Shown piece after piece: positions 15,427 to 22,263 of a stretch of DNA of 34,598 nucleotides. The notes under the pieces are model-generated. The model searched no databases and was not told the DNA's origin. It was given only the letters and a program-made list of their open reading frames with translations. Position 1 is the first letter of the stretch. Each line of letters opens with the position of its first letter. The position numbers and the translations under genes were made by a program. Source of the stretch: JAIRTY01 sp050257395 (GTDB taxonomy: Bacteria > Actinomycetota > Actinomycetes > Streptosporangiales > Streptosporangiaceae); assembly GCA_050257395.1 (NCBI GenBank), contig JBLMWU010000213.1, positions 1 to 34,598 of the forward strand. The letters are read 5' to 3'.

Positions 15427-16383
15427 TCAGCGGACCCGGTCGAGCCCGGGGTATCCGGCGCCGACGCCGCGGTCTATCTCCTCGCAGGTGGACACGATCT
15501 GCTCGGCCGAGTCGACCAGGTCGGTCACGGCCTGCCGCTGGTAGCGGCCGGCCCGGGTGCGCCAGCAGATGATGCGGTCGCGGCACCAGATGGTCAGCCC
15601 GCACTGCACTGACAGCACCGCCATGCCCGCGGCGGGCTCGTCGGCGACCATCAGCCGCTCGCCGAGGCCGCGGTCGGCCAGCATCGCCGCGAGCTCGCGG
15701 GCCGCCTGGCACGCCGTGAGCCGGGAGCGGGTGGCCCAGTCCGGGGCGCGGTGCGCGGGCGCCGGCACGGGCAGGGCGAACCAGACGGCCTTGCCGGGCA
15801 CCTTCCAGCCGCCCAGCCGGGAACGCGTCAGATGGTGGCCCCAGCGGCCGCCCGAGAGCGCACCGACCACCTGCAGGCCCCGGCCGGTCACCGCCTCCTC
15901 AGGGGCGGAGCGGCCCGGCTCCGGCGGTGCGCCCTGCCGCCAGCCGCGCAGCGAGTCGAACACCTTGCAGGTGAGCTCCCACTGCCCGTGCGCCCGGCGC
16001 ACGTACAGCCACAGTTCCGGGGCTCCGGCCGCCGGCCGCAGCTCCGCGAGCTCCCCCTCCGTGCCCGCGTGCAGCGTGTTGGCAGCGAGCTCGCTGGCCA
16101 TGGTGATCCCGTCATCGATCAGCTCGCCGCGCATGCCCAGGCTGCGGGCCGCCTCCCGGTAGACCTGCCGGGCGGTGCGCGCGCAGGTGGGATCGGGGGG
16201 GAGCGGCCAGGCGCAGCAGGCGCCGCTGGCCAGCAGGGCGGGCCCGGCATCGCCGAACCCGGTCACGGTGGCCGTCACCATCACTGTCGCCGGCTGTGGC
16301 TGCCTCACTCGTGGCTCAACCCGCATGGGCTGCATGGCAGTGACGAATCGAGACTGATCAGCTACAGCGGGCGACGGTAACAT
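15427..16383 (-). CDS. HATPase-type (anti-sigma/AbaA-like) regulatory protein
   Basis: This 318-residue protein has a HATPase_c_2 domain at about 55-205 of the SpoIIAB/RsbW-like or AbaA-associated type common beside XRE-DUF397 genes in Streptomyces. The N-box reads ELAANTLHAG and the G-box GRGLQVVGALSGGRWG; the phospho-acceptor domain of two-component kinases is absent. The last 100 residues form a second module with LSVQCGLTIWCRDRIICWRT. I associate this sequence style with small XRE/DUF397-linked proteins, so this could be a fusion; that is inference. Start 16383 gives the longest frame; ATGs at 16335 and 16326 are alternatives without better ribosome sites. A TTGCAA-N18-TAATCT promoter with an overlapping palindrome lies just upstream. 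Its partner is unknown. Confidence 0.8.
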   Translation of the reverse strand: MLPSPAVADQSRFVTAMQPMRVEPRVRQPQPATVMVTATVTGFGDAGPALLASGACCAWPLPPDPTCARTARQVYREAARSLGMRGELIDDGITMASELAANTLHAGTEGELAELRPAAGAPELWLYVRRAHGQWELTCKVFDSLRGWRQGAPPEPGRSAPEEAVTGRGLQVVGALSGGRWGHHLTRSRLGGWKVPGKAVWFALPVPAPAHRAPDWATRSRLTACQAARELAAMLADRGLGERLMVADEPAAGMAVLSVQCGLTIWCRDRIICWRTRAGRYQRQAVTDLVDSAEQIVSTCEEIDRGVGAGYPGLDRVR

Positions 16384-16410
16384 GTGGTTCTCAGCCTTCG
16401 CGACTCAGCG

Positions 16411-16453
16411 ATCTGTGAAACACAGATTACGAGTTCGGGCAGTGTGTTTGCAA
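16411..16453 (-). promoter_or_regulatory. promoter of the HATPase gene with overlapping palindromic operator
   Basis: On the minus strand TTGCAA (16453-16448) and TAATCT (16429-16424) are 18 bases apart, a good vegetative promoter. The perfect palindrome ATCTGTG-AAA-CACAGAT occupies 16411-16427, covering most of the -10 and the likely start point. A protein bound there would block transcription. The same core appears upstream of the XRE gene and upstream of the methyltransferase pair. Confidence 0.65.
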
Positions 16454-16582
16454 TGACATCGCGGTAATGAGTTCGGGTGGCTCGCCCCGGTGCGCTCGGC
16501 AGACAGCACGTGTACAGTCGCAAACGCGGCGGCGTCCGAGCCTCGGTGCGTCGGCGTGCCCCTTGAGACAGGCGCAGCAATA

Positions 16583-16618
16583 GAAGAATCCCCCGGGTGG
16601 CGGCCCGGGGGATTCTTC
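16583..16618 (-). terminator. strong hairpin ending the XRE-DUF397 transcript
   Basis: A perfect 15-bp stem (16583-16597 with 16604-16618; arms GAAGAATCCCCCGGG) encloses a 6-base loop. It lies 16 bases past the DUF397 stop. The T-run after it on the minus strand is weak (TATTGCT), as often seen in actinobacteria. It separates this operon from the HATPase promoter. Confidence 0.75.
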
Positions 16619-16633
16619 GCGGGGAGGGTCTGC

Positions 16634-16855
16634 TCAGCGGCTCCGCGAAGGACGGCCGAGGTCGTACCGGCCCTCCTTCGCGTCAGCCAGGAAGCTGGCG
16701 AACGCGGCACGGCTCACGACGTGCGCGCCGCCCTCCGGGCGCTTGCTGTCCCGGATGGCGATGACTCCCGGCAGGTTGGCGGCAACCTCCACGCAGCCGC
16801 CGTTGTAATTACTGGCAGTGGCCTTGCGCCAGCGTGCCTGAGACAGGTCGATCAT
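16634..16855 (-). CDS. DUF397 protein (Scr2-like partner of XRE)
   Basis: This 73-residue protein is a typical DUF397 member: ARWRKATASNYNGGCVEVA (about 7-25), then VIAIRDSKRPEGG and a closing F-x-x-F helix (AAFASFLADAKEGRYD). DUF397 proteins are encoded next to Scr1-type XRE regulators throughout Streptomyces and relatives. The pairs influence development and antibiotic production and have been discussed as toxin-antitoxin-like. The ATG at 16855 is 2 bases after the XRE stop, so the two are co-translated. A strong hairpin follows. The function here is inferred from the pairing; biochemical action is not visible. Confidence 0.92.
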   Translation of the reverse strand: MIDLSQARWRKATASNYNGGCVEVAANLPGVIAIRDSKRPEGGAHVVSRAAFASFLADAKEGRYDLGRPSRSR

Positions 16856-16857
16856 GA

Positions 16858-17709
16858 CTACTCCAGTTGCTCGGCAAGTGTTCTGAGATAGAGCACCGTG
16901 TCGGCAGGCTCGAGGGCCGCATCAAGCGTGCGGCCGAATGCCTCCGTGTAGGTCTTGATCAGGCTGGGTTCGCTCACCTCCTGAATGGCGTAGTCCGTCT
17001 CGGCATAGACAAGAGACGGCTCCGCGTCGGGAAAATCGAAAATATTAACGGGATTCGCCATGCCCTGCGGGGGCCCGTCGGCGAACCGCTGGATCCGCAG
17101 CTCGACGTTGGGCCGCCGGGCCATCTGGATCAGGTGCTCGATCTGGTCCCAGCGGTCGCCCTTGCTGCCCCACTGGTACATGAGGGAGGCTTCGGTGATC
17201 ACGGCCGTCAGCAGTGGCGCCGTGCCGTCGGTGCGGGACAGCACCTCCTGCCGCCGCAGCCGGGTCTCCACGGTCTTGCGCTGCCAGGCCGGCGGCCGCC
17301 CGGCCGTCCGCACGTGCGCCTCCACGTAGTCCTGCGTCTGCAGCAGGCCGGGCAGGAACAGCGGGATGAACACGCGGATCCGGCTGGCGTCGTTCTCGAA
17401 GCCGGGGAATTCGTTGGTGAAGATCTCGGTGTAGTCGCGCCACCACGCGCGGGCCCGGGCCCGGACGGCGAGCTCCTCGATCTCCTCCCGGTCGGCGTCG
17501 CTGACGGTGTAGATGCGGAGCAGGTCCCGGATGTCGCTCATCTCCGGGCGCTTCCACTGGTTGGCCTCGAAGCGGCCCACCTTGCCGCGGCCCCAGTTCA
17601 GGATGTCGCAGACATGGTTCGCGGTATACCCGGATTTTTGCCGCAAATCGGCGAGGCGGCGGGAGAGCCGGCGCTTGGCGATCGTCGCGCCGTAGGCGTT
17701 GTCGCTCAT
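16858..17709 (-). CDS. Scr1-type XRE-family regulator (helix-turn-helix plus DUF5753)
   Basis: This 283-residue DNA-binding protein has an N-terminal XRE helix-turn-helix at about 10-70 (RRLADLRQKSGYTANHVCDILNWGRGKVGRFEANQWKRP). A DUF5753 domain spans about 85-280 (RARAWWRDYTEIFTNEFPGFENDAS, FIPLFLPGLLQTQDYVEAH, RRQEVL, ITEASLMYQWG). This is the WhiJ/Scr1 architecture that controls development and secondary metabolism in streptomycetes. The start ATG is preceded by AAGGAGG at good spacing. A palindrome covers the -35 region of its own promoter (17762-17772), suggesting autoregulation. The DUF397 partner follows after 2 bases. It may be the protein that binds the three shared palindromes in this block; that is inference. 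Confidence 0.93.
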   Translation of the reverse strand: MSDNAYGATIAKRRLSRRLADLRQKSGYTANHVCDILNWGRGKVGRFEANQWKRPEMSDIRDLLRIYTVSDADREEIEELAVRARARAWWRDYTEIFTNEFPGFENDASRIRVFIPLFLPGLLQTQDYVEAHVRTAGRPPAWQRKTVETRLRRQEVLSRTDGTAPLLTAVITEASLMYQWGSKGDRWDQIEHLIQMARRPNVELRIQRFADGPPQGMANPVNIFDFPDAEPSLVYAETDYAIQEVSEPSLIKTYTEAFGRTLDAALEPADTVLYLRTLAEQLE

Positions 17710-17742
17710 CCGCGCTTGCCTCCTTGACAGGACGTTGTCAGC

Positions 17743-17772
17743 AGTATAGCGCTGCCTAACTTGTGAATCACA
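17743..17772 (-). promoter_or_regulatory. promoter of the XRE gene with operator over the -35
   Basis: On the minus strand TATACT (17748-17743) is a strong -10 lying 34 bases before the ATG. The position 17 bases upstream of it falls inside the palindrome TGTGA-A-TCACA (17762-17772). The palindrome shares its core with those at 16411-16427 and 19879-19889. The overlap suggests negative autoregulation or a bound activator. Confidence 0.6.
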
Positions 17773-17849
17773 GATTTTTGGTCGAACATCATGAAGCCCC
17801 GCTCTCTCCCAGGTAACACCAGTCCCGGGCGTCTCGCGCGCTGCGCCAT

Positions 17850-18098
17850 TCAGCCCTTCGCGTCATCGAATTCGCCGCCCCGGACCCCGTCCAGGAAGCA
17901 GTCCCACTCGTTGCGGTCGTACACGAGGATCCGGCCTTCCGGGTCGCCCGCGACCCGCATGAGCACCCAGGTCCCGGCGGGCTGGCCGGGCGCGTCCACG
18001 AATGCCACCTCGATCGCGTCGGCACCTTCCCCGGAGCGCTGCCACGCCAGCGTCCCGGGGTCGATGCCGAGCTCCTCCACTGTCGGCTTGCCAGTCAC
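17850..18098 (-). CDS. second DUF397-like small protein
   Basis: This 82-residue protein is a divergent DUF397 member: LAWQRSGEGADAIEVAFVDAP in place of the usual W-x-x-S...C-V-E-V-A, then VLMRVAGDPEGRILVYDRNEWDCFLDGVRGGEFDD. The final acidic W-x-x-F-x-x-G-x-x-x-G-E-F-D signature defines a common DUF397 subgroup. The cysteine of the VEVA segment is missing. The GTG at 18098 has GGGAGG 4 bases upstream and lies 16 bases after the stop of the methyltransferase before it, so it is the last gene of the methyltransferase operon. It has no adjacent XRE gene of its own on that transcript; the XRE regulator is separately promoted just downstream. Confidence 0.82.
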   Translation of the reverse strand: MTGKPTVEELGIDPGTLAWQRSGEGADAIEVAFVDAPGQPAGTWVLMRVAGDPEGRILVYDRNEWDCFLDGVRGGEFDDAKG

Positions 18099-18114
18099 CG
18101 CACCTCCCGGTGAT

Positions 18115-18948
18115 TCATGGGCGCCGCGCCACGCCAACGTAGGACCAGCGCGACCCGTCGCTGTCGGCCAGCTCGGGGTCGTCCGCACCCCACTCCCCCG
18201 CGTGCACGACGGCTGCATCCGTGTTGGGGCAGGGGGACACCATCTCCAGCCCGGCGAAGAAGCGCTCCACGTCGGCGCGGGACCGGAAGTAGAGGTTCTC
18301 GCTGGCCCGCGAGTACAGGTCGACCGCGGCCTCCACCGCCTTGGGTGGCGTCTTCTCGTCGGTGACGTGCGACAGTACCAGGTAGCTGCCCGGCGCGACG
18401 GCTTCCACGTATCGCGCCACGAGCCCCCAGGGGTCACTGGCGGGGGCGACGAAATGCATCACCCAGGTCACCATCAGCCCCACCGGCCGCCCGAAGTCGA
18501 TCTGCTCGCGCAGCTCGGCGTCGCCGAGCAGAGCGTCCGGCTCGCGCAGGTCCGCCAGGATCACCGTGGTCCGGTCGGCATTGCCCAGCAGCTCCGAGGC
18601 GTGTGCCAGCACGATGGGGTCGTTGTCCACGTACACCACCCGCGCGTCCGGGTTCACCTGCTGCACCACCTCGTGGGTGTTGCCGACCGTGGGCAGCCCC
18701 GACCCGATGTCGAGGAACTGGTCGATCCCCCGCTCCGCCAGCCACCGGGCCGCCCGCTGGTGGAACCCGCGGTTCGCCCAGGCCGCGTCGGTCAGCTCCG
18801 GAATGATCTTGCGGACCTCCTCGGCGGCGTCCCGGTCCACCTGGTAGTTGCTGGTGCCGCCCAGGTAGTAGTCGTACAGCCGGGCCGGGGCGGGAACGTT
18901 GGGGTCCACTCCCGGCGGCACTTCCGGTACCTGCGTCATCTCTGCCAT
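18115..18948 (-). CDS. SAM-dependent methyltransferase (PF04672), downstream copy
   Basis: This 277-residue protein is of the actinobacterial S-adenosyl methyltransferase family PF04672 (DUF574). It starts with PPGVDPNVPAPARLYDYYLGGTSNYQVDR, the family N-terminus. The SAM site follows: FLDIGSGLPTVGNTHEVVQQ (about 93-112) and VVYVDNDPIVLAHA. Later blocks are WVMHFVAPASDPWGLVARY and LYFRSRADVERFFAGLEMV. Substrates of this very common family are unknown; it often accompanies XRE-DUF397 genes. ATG 18948 is preferred because GAGGAG lies 6 bases before it; the frame continues to 18990, but that would leave no ribosome site. It starts 25 bases after the related copy upstream, and the two proteins match over most of their length. 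Confidence 0.9.
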   Translation of the reverse strand: MAEMTQVPEVPPGVDPNVPAPARLYDYYLGGTSNYQVDRDAAEEVRKIIPELTDAAWANRGFHQRAARWLAERGIDQFLDIGSGLPTVGNTHEVVQQVNPDARVVYVDNDPIVLAHASELLGNADRTTVILADLREPDALLGDAELREQIDFGRPVGLMVTWVMHFVAPASDPWGLVARYVEAVAPGSYLVLSHVTDEKTPPKAVEAAVDLYSRASENLYFRSRADVERFFAGLEMVSPCPNTDAAVVHAGEWGADDPELADSDGSRWSYVGVARRP

Positions 18949-18973
18949 CTCAATCTCCTCTGCGGGCACGGTC

Positions 18974-19798
18974 TCAGGGACGGCGGCCAACGCCGCAGTA
19001 CAGCCAGTGGGATCCGTCGGTATCGGCGAGCGCGGGATCGTCGGCCCCCCACTCGCCGGCGTGCACGACCGAGCCGGGGGCCGGCGGGCCAGGCGACACC
19101 AGCTCGAGCCCGGCGAGGAACCGCGCCACGTCGGCGCGCGACCGGAAATAGATCTGCTCGCTCGCCCGCGCGTACATCTCCTCGGCCACCCGGACGGAGA
19201 TGGGCGGGGTCTTCTCGTCCGTTACGTGCGACAGCACCAGATAGCCGCCGGACGGCAGCTCGCTGATATAGCGGGCGACGAGTCCCCACGGATCGTCGTC
19301 CGGCGCCACGAAATGGAGCACGGCGGTCATCAGCAAGGCGAACGGGACCCTGAAATCGATCAGCGCGCGCACATCAGGATGATTCAGCACACTCTCTGGT
19401 TCCCGCAGGTCCGCCTGCACGACCCGGACGGTGGCGGGATCGGTTAAGAGGCCGGACGAGTGCGCGATCACCAGCGGGTCGTGGTCCACGTACACCACCC
19501 TGGCGCCGGGCGTGATCTGCTGCACCACCTCGTGGGTGTTGCCCACGGTCGGCAGCCCTGACCCGATGTCGATGAACTGGCTGATCCCCTGTTCCGCCAG
19601 CCACCGGGCGGCCCGCTGGTGGAAGCCGCGGTTCGCCCAGGCGGCGTCGACGACCTCGGGAATGGCTTCCCGGACCTTCGCGGCGGCGACCCGGTCGCAG
19701 TCAAAGTTGTGGCTGCCGCCCAGGAAGTAGTCGTACATCCGGGCAGGGGCAGGGACTTCCGGATCGACTCCCAGCGGCACCTGCGGGGCTTGCGCCAT
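18974..19798 (-). CDS. SAM-dependent methyltransferase (PF04672), upstream copy
   Basis: This 274-residue protein is a paralogue of the next gene and has the same PF04672 blocks. These are VPAPARMYDYFLGGSHNFDCDR at the start, FIDIGSGLPTVGNTHEVVQQI for SAM binding, VVYVDHDPLVIAHSS, LHFVAPDDDPWGLVARY and IYFRSRADVARFLAGLELV. By eye the copies share roughly two thirds of residues, so this is an old rather than a recent tandem duplication. The start ATG at 19798 has AGGAGG 4 bases upstream; the open frame continues further but lacks similarity. The 98 bases before it carry a TGTGATTCACA palindrome (19879-19889), suggesting shared control with the XRE and HATPase genes. It is the first gene of a three-gene transcript ending in the second DUF397 gene. 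Confidence 0.9.
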   Translation of the reverse strand: MAQAPQVPLGVDPEVPAPARMYDYFLGGSHNFDCDRVAAAKVREAIPEVVDAAWANRGFHQRAARWLAEQGISQFIDIGSGLPTVGNTHEVVQQITPGARVVYVDHDPLVIAHSSGLLTDPATVRVVQADLREPESVLNHPDVRALIDFRVPFALLMTAVLHFVAPDDDPWGLVARYISELPSGGYLVLSHVTDEKTPPISVRVAEEMYARASEQIYFRSRADVARFLAGLELVSPGPPAPGSVVHAGEWGADDPALADTDGSHWLYCGVGRRP

Positions 19799-19878
19799 GT
19801 CGCCTCCTAACCGCGGAGCGCGTACAGCTATGGAACTCCCAGGCCACAGTCTGACACGCTCCGTGCGAGAAACGAACG

Positions 19879-19889
19879 TGTGATTCACA
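19879..19889. promoter_or_regulatory. third copy of the shared palindromic operator
   Basis: TGTGATTCACA at 19879-19889 is the exact complement of the core at 17762-17772. Read on the minus strand it is TTGTGAATCACAC. It lies 81 bases upstream of the first methyltransferase start, in the short gap after tag. No clear -10 could be placed near it. Confidence 0.6.
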
Positions 19890-19896
19890 ATTTGCT

Positions 19897-20517
19897 TCAA
19901 CGACGGAAACAGCCCGCGAGATGATCATTGACCACCCCGCACGCCTGCATGGTCGCGTACGCCGTCACCGGGCCGGTGAAGGTGAAGCCCTGCCGCCGCA
20001 GCTCGCGGGAGAGCGCGCGGGAGGCCGGGGTGGCGGCCGGCACGTCCGCCGTGGTGACCGGGGCGGGGCCGGGATCGCCGGCGAACCGCCAGACCAGGGC
20101 GGCGAGACCGCCCGGAACCGCGAGCGCCGCCCGGGCATTGCGGATCGCCGCCGTGACCTTGGCCCGGTTGCGCACGATGCCGGGGTCGGCGAGCAGCCGC
20201 GCCTCGTCCTCCGGGCCGAACCGGGCCACCTGCGCGGGATCGAAGCCGCAGAACGCGGCCCGGAAGTTCTCCCGCTTGCGGAGGATGGTGAGCCAGGACA
20301 GGCCGGACTGGAAGGCCTCCAGGCACAGCCGCTCGTACATGCCCGCGTCGTCGCGAACCGGCTGCCCCCACTCCTCGTCGTGGTAGGCGAGATAGTCGGC
20401 CGTGCCCACCGCCCAGGGGCAGCGCAGCCTGCCGTCCGGCCCGGCCACCGCCCCGCGGGCGGGTGCCGCCTCCGCGGCGGGCCCGGCCGCCCGGCCATCG
20501 CCGGCCTGGTCAGTCAT
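19897..20517 (-). CDS. tag: DNA-3-methyladenine glycosylase I
   Basis: This 206-residue base-excision repair enzyme removes 3-methyladenine from alkylated DNA. Family blocks are RCPWAVGTADYLAYHDEEWGQPV (about 32-54; an early cysteine of the Tag zinc site), YERLCLEAFQSGLSWLTILRKRENF, FDPAQVARF, IVRNRAKVTAAIRNA, and the C-terminal ACGVVNDHLAGCF carrying the remaining His and Cys zinc ligands. The first 30 residues are an alanine- and glycine-rich extension not typical of the family. ATG 20517 overlaps the stop of the DivIVA-like gene by 8 bases (ATGACTGA), so translation is coupled. M. tuberculosis has the same DivIVA-like/tag pair (Rv1209-Rv1210). Confidence 0.94.
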   Translation of the reverse strand: MTDQAGDGRAAGPAAEAAPARGAVAGPDGRLRCPWAVGTADYLAYHDEEWGQPVRDDAGMYERLCLEAFQSGLSWLTILRKRENFRAAFCGFDPAQVARFGPEDEARLLADPGIVRNRAKVTAAIRNARAALAVPGGLAALVWRFAGDPGPAPVTTADVPAATPASRALSRELRRQGFTFTGPVTAYATMQACGVVNDHLAGCFRR

Positions 20518-21136
20518 CGTGCCCCGGCTCGTCGCCGGATCCCGCATCACCGGCCGCAGGCGGCGGCGGGCCGTCGGAGCCCCGCGCCTGCCGTTCAGCC
20601 TCATCACCAGACTCCCCAGCCGCCCCGGGCACGACCGCGGCAGTGTCCCCGGGCGACGGCGGGCGGCCGGAGCCGCGGGCGTGTCGTTCGGCACCGTCAC
20701 CGGACTCCCCACGCGCCTCGGGCACGACCGCGGCCGTGTCCCCGGCCGGCTGCCAGCCCGCGGGCCGGCCGCCCGCCGCCGCACCCCCAGGCTGCGGTTC
20801 CGCCTCCGCGGGCCCTGCCACCGCGGGCTCTGCCACCGCGGCCAGCTGGGCCCCGGCCCGCAGCTCCGCCACCTGCTGGCGCAGCCGCTCGATCTCCACG
20901 TCCCGGTCGCTGACCGCCTGCGCGATCACCTGCAGCGCCTCCTCGGTCACCTGCGCGCTGTATCCCCACAGCCAGCGCGGCGGCTGCAGCAGCGCCACAT
21001 CCGCGGCGGTGACGTGCTCCAGGTCGAGCGGGGCGTAGTCAGCGGAAAAGGTGGCCATCTCACCGCCACGGCCGAGGGCGACCAGGACCACGCCGCCGAG
21101 CACCGCGGCGGCGGCTAGCAACAGGACGACTGGCAC
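20510..21136 (-). CDS. DivIVA-like membrane-anchored coiled-coil protein
   Basis: This 208-residue protein has an N-terminal membrane helix (about 2-22) and a short DivIVA-type region. That region includes HVTAADVALLQPPRWLWGYSAQVTEEALQVIAQAVSDRDVEIERLRQQVAELR (about 41-93) and ends in a coiled coil. The C-terminal half is disordered, rich in A, G, P and E, and contains two copies of a 31-residue repeat. The position before tag matches the DivIVA-domain protein Rv1209 and its Streptomyces counterparts, presumed to act in cell growth or division; the exact role is unknown. The start is GTG at 21136, with no strong ribosome site. A CGTTCA-TAG-TGAACG palindrome (21174-21188) lies about 40 bases upstream of the start. 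Confidence 0.82.
   Translation of the reverse strand: MPVVLLLAAAAVLGGVVLVALGRGGEMATFSADYAPLDLEHVTAADVALLQPPRWLWGYSAQVTEEALQVIAQAVSDRDVEIERLRQQVAELRAGAQLAAVAEPAVAGPAEAEPQPGGAAAGGRPAGWQPAGDTAAVVPEARGESGDGAERHARGSGRPPSPGDTAAVVPGAAGESGDEAERQARGSDGPPPPAAGDAGSGDEPGHDD
20565..20750. repeat. two tandem 93-bp in-frame repeats
   Basis: The units 20565-20657 and 20658-20750 are adjacent, equal in length and clearly similar. Each encodes 31 residues built around GDTAAVVP...ESGD...ERxARGS in the tail of the DivIVA-like protein. The 93-base unit keeps frame. It is an intragenic duplication in a disordered region. Confidence 0.8.
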
Positions 21137-21318
21137 ACACCGAATCGTGCCACGCTCAGCGGGCGCGCAGAGCCGTTCATAGTGAACGAGAAATCCCGGA
21201 ACAGACCGTCATTACCGCCTTGACCAGGCTTGCTGGGCCGGCCACAGGCCGGCGGCAGAGGCTGCATGTGATCGCCGCCGATCCGGCGGGCGGGTCGCGG
21301 ACGTGGCCGCGGGCCCGC

Positions 21319-22215
21319 TCAATCCGGCTGCGCCGCCTGCTGGCGGGCGGCTGCCCGCGGCTCACCGGCGTCCAGCAGTTCCCGGTCCGCCGCCGGCCGC
21401 GTCTCCCCGTCCGGGGACACCTCCGGCCGCGTCTCCCCGTCCCGGGACACCGCCGGCTCGAAGGCCTGCCCGTTCCGGTGCGCCTCCTGGATCAGCCGGA
21501 CCACCTCGTCGGGGTCGTCGGCGACCTGCAGCAGATCGACGTCCTCCGGGGAGATCTTGCCGCCGGCCACCAGCGTGCTGCGGATCCAGGAGATCAGGCC
21601 GGACCAGTACTCGCTGCCGACCAGCACCACCGGGAACCGGGTGATCTTGCCGGTCTGGACCAGGGTGAGCGCCTCGAACAGCTCATCCAGCGTGCCGAAC
21701 CCGCCCGGCAGCACCACGAAAGCCTGCGAGTACTTGACGAACACGGTCTTGCGCACGAAGAAGTAGCGGAACTCCAGCCCGATGTCGACGTAGTCGTTGA
21801 GGCCCTGCTCCAGCGGGAGCTCGATGCCCAGCCCCACCGAGATGCCGCCAGCGTCCGACGCGCCCTTGTTGGCGGCCTCCATGATCCCCGGGCCGCCGCC
21901 GGTGATGACCGCATACCCGGCGCTGGCCAGCCCGCTGGCGATGCGCTCCGCCAGTGCGTACTCGGCCGAGCCGGGCCGGGCCCGCGAGGAGCCGAACACC
22001 GACACCGCCATGCCCAGCTCCGCGAGGAGGCCGAAGCCCTCCACGAACTCGGCCTGGATCCGCAGCACCCGCCAGGGATCGGTGTGGACCCAGTCGCTCG
22101 GCCCGCGGCGGTCGAGCAGCCGCTGGTCGGTGGTGGTCTTCGGGATGGCACTGCCGCGCAGCATGGCCGGCCCCTGCCGGCGCACACGGCGGTGTGACTC
22201 TGGTTGCACGCCCAC
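21319..22215 (-). CDS. LOG-family (TIGR00730) Rossmann-fold protein
   Basis: This 298-residue protein is of the LOG family, related to lysine decarboxylase-like and cytokinin phosphoribohydrolase proteins that cleave nucleoside 5'-monophosphates. The core is VSVFGSSRARPGS (about 70-82), GYAVITGGGPGIMEAANKGASDAGGISVGLGIELP, then the catalytic PGGFGTLDELFEALTLVQ with its conserved Glu. The N-terminal 40 residues (KTTTDQRLLDRRGPSDWV) are conserved in the actinobacterial long subgroup. The C-terminal tail after about residue 250 carries two DGETRP repeats and looks disordered. The GTG at 22215 follows GGTGGGAAG. M. tuberculosis Rv1205 is the positional equivalent. The natural substrate is not known from sequence. 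Confidence 0.92.
   Translation of the reverse strand: MGVQPESHRRVRRQGPAMLRGSAIPKTTTDQRLLDRRGPSDWVHTDPWRVLRIQAEFVEGFGLLAELGMAVSVFGSSRARPGSAEYALAERIASGLASAGYAVITGGGPGIMEAANKGASDAGGISVGLGIELPLEQGLNDYVDIGLEFRYFFVRKTVFVKYSQAFVVLPGGFGTLDELFEALTLVQTGKITRFPVVLVGSEYWSGLISWIRSTLVAGGKISPEDVDLLQVADDPDEVVRLIQEAHRNGQAFEPAVSRDGETRPEVSPDGETRPAADRELLDAGEPRAAARQQAAQPD
21391..21450. repeat. two tandem 30-bp in-frame repeats in the LOG gene
   Basis: Units 21391-21420 and 21421-21450 differ at two positions by eye. They encode two 10-residue units of the type VS(R/P)DGETRP(E/A) in the C-terminal tail of the LOG protein. Confidence 0.85.
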
Positions 22216-22263
22216 GATCTTCCCACCGTAGCCGGAGCCAATCCGTGCTCCGGCCAGCCGTCC

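Noticed and set aside
15410..15427. Short palindromes GAGCGCTC and AGCCCGGGCT between the convergent PaaX and HATPase genes
   Set aside because: Too short and without a T-run to call a terminator.
21174..21188. CGTTCA-TAG-TGAACG palindrome upstream of the DivIVA-like gene
   Set aside because: The half-sites are in the GTTC...GAAC order, opposite to LexA boxes, and it does not match the TGTGAAWCACA operators. It is a single copy, so no regulator can be proposed.
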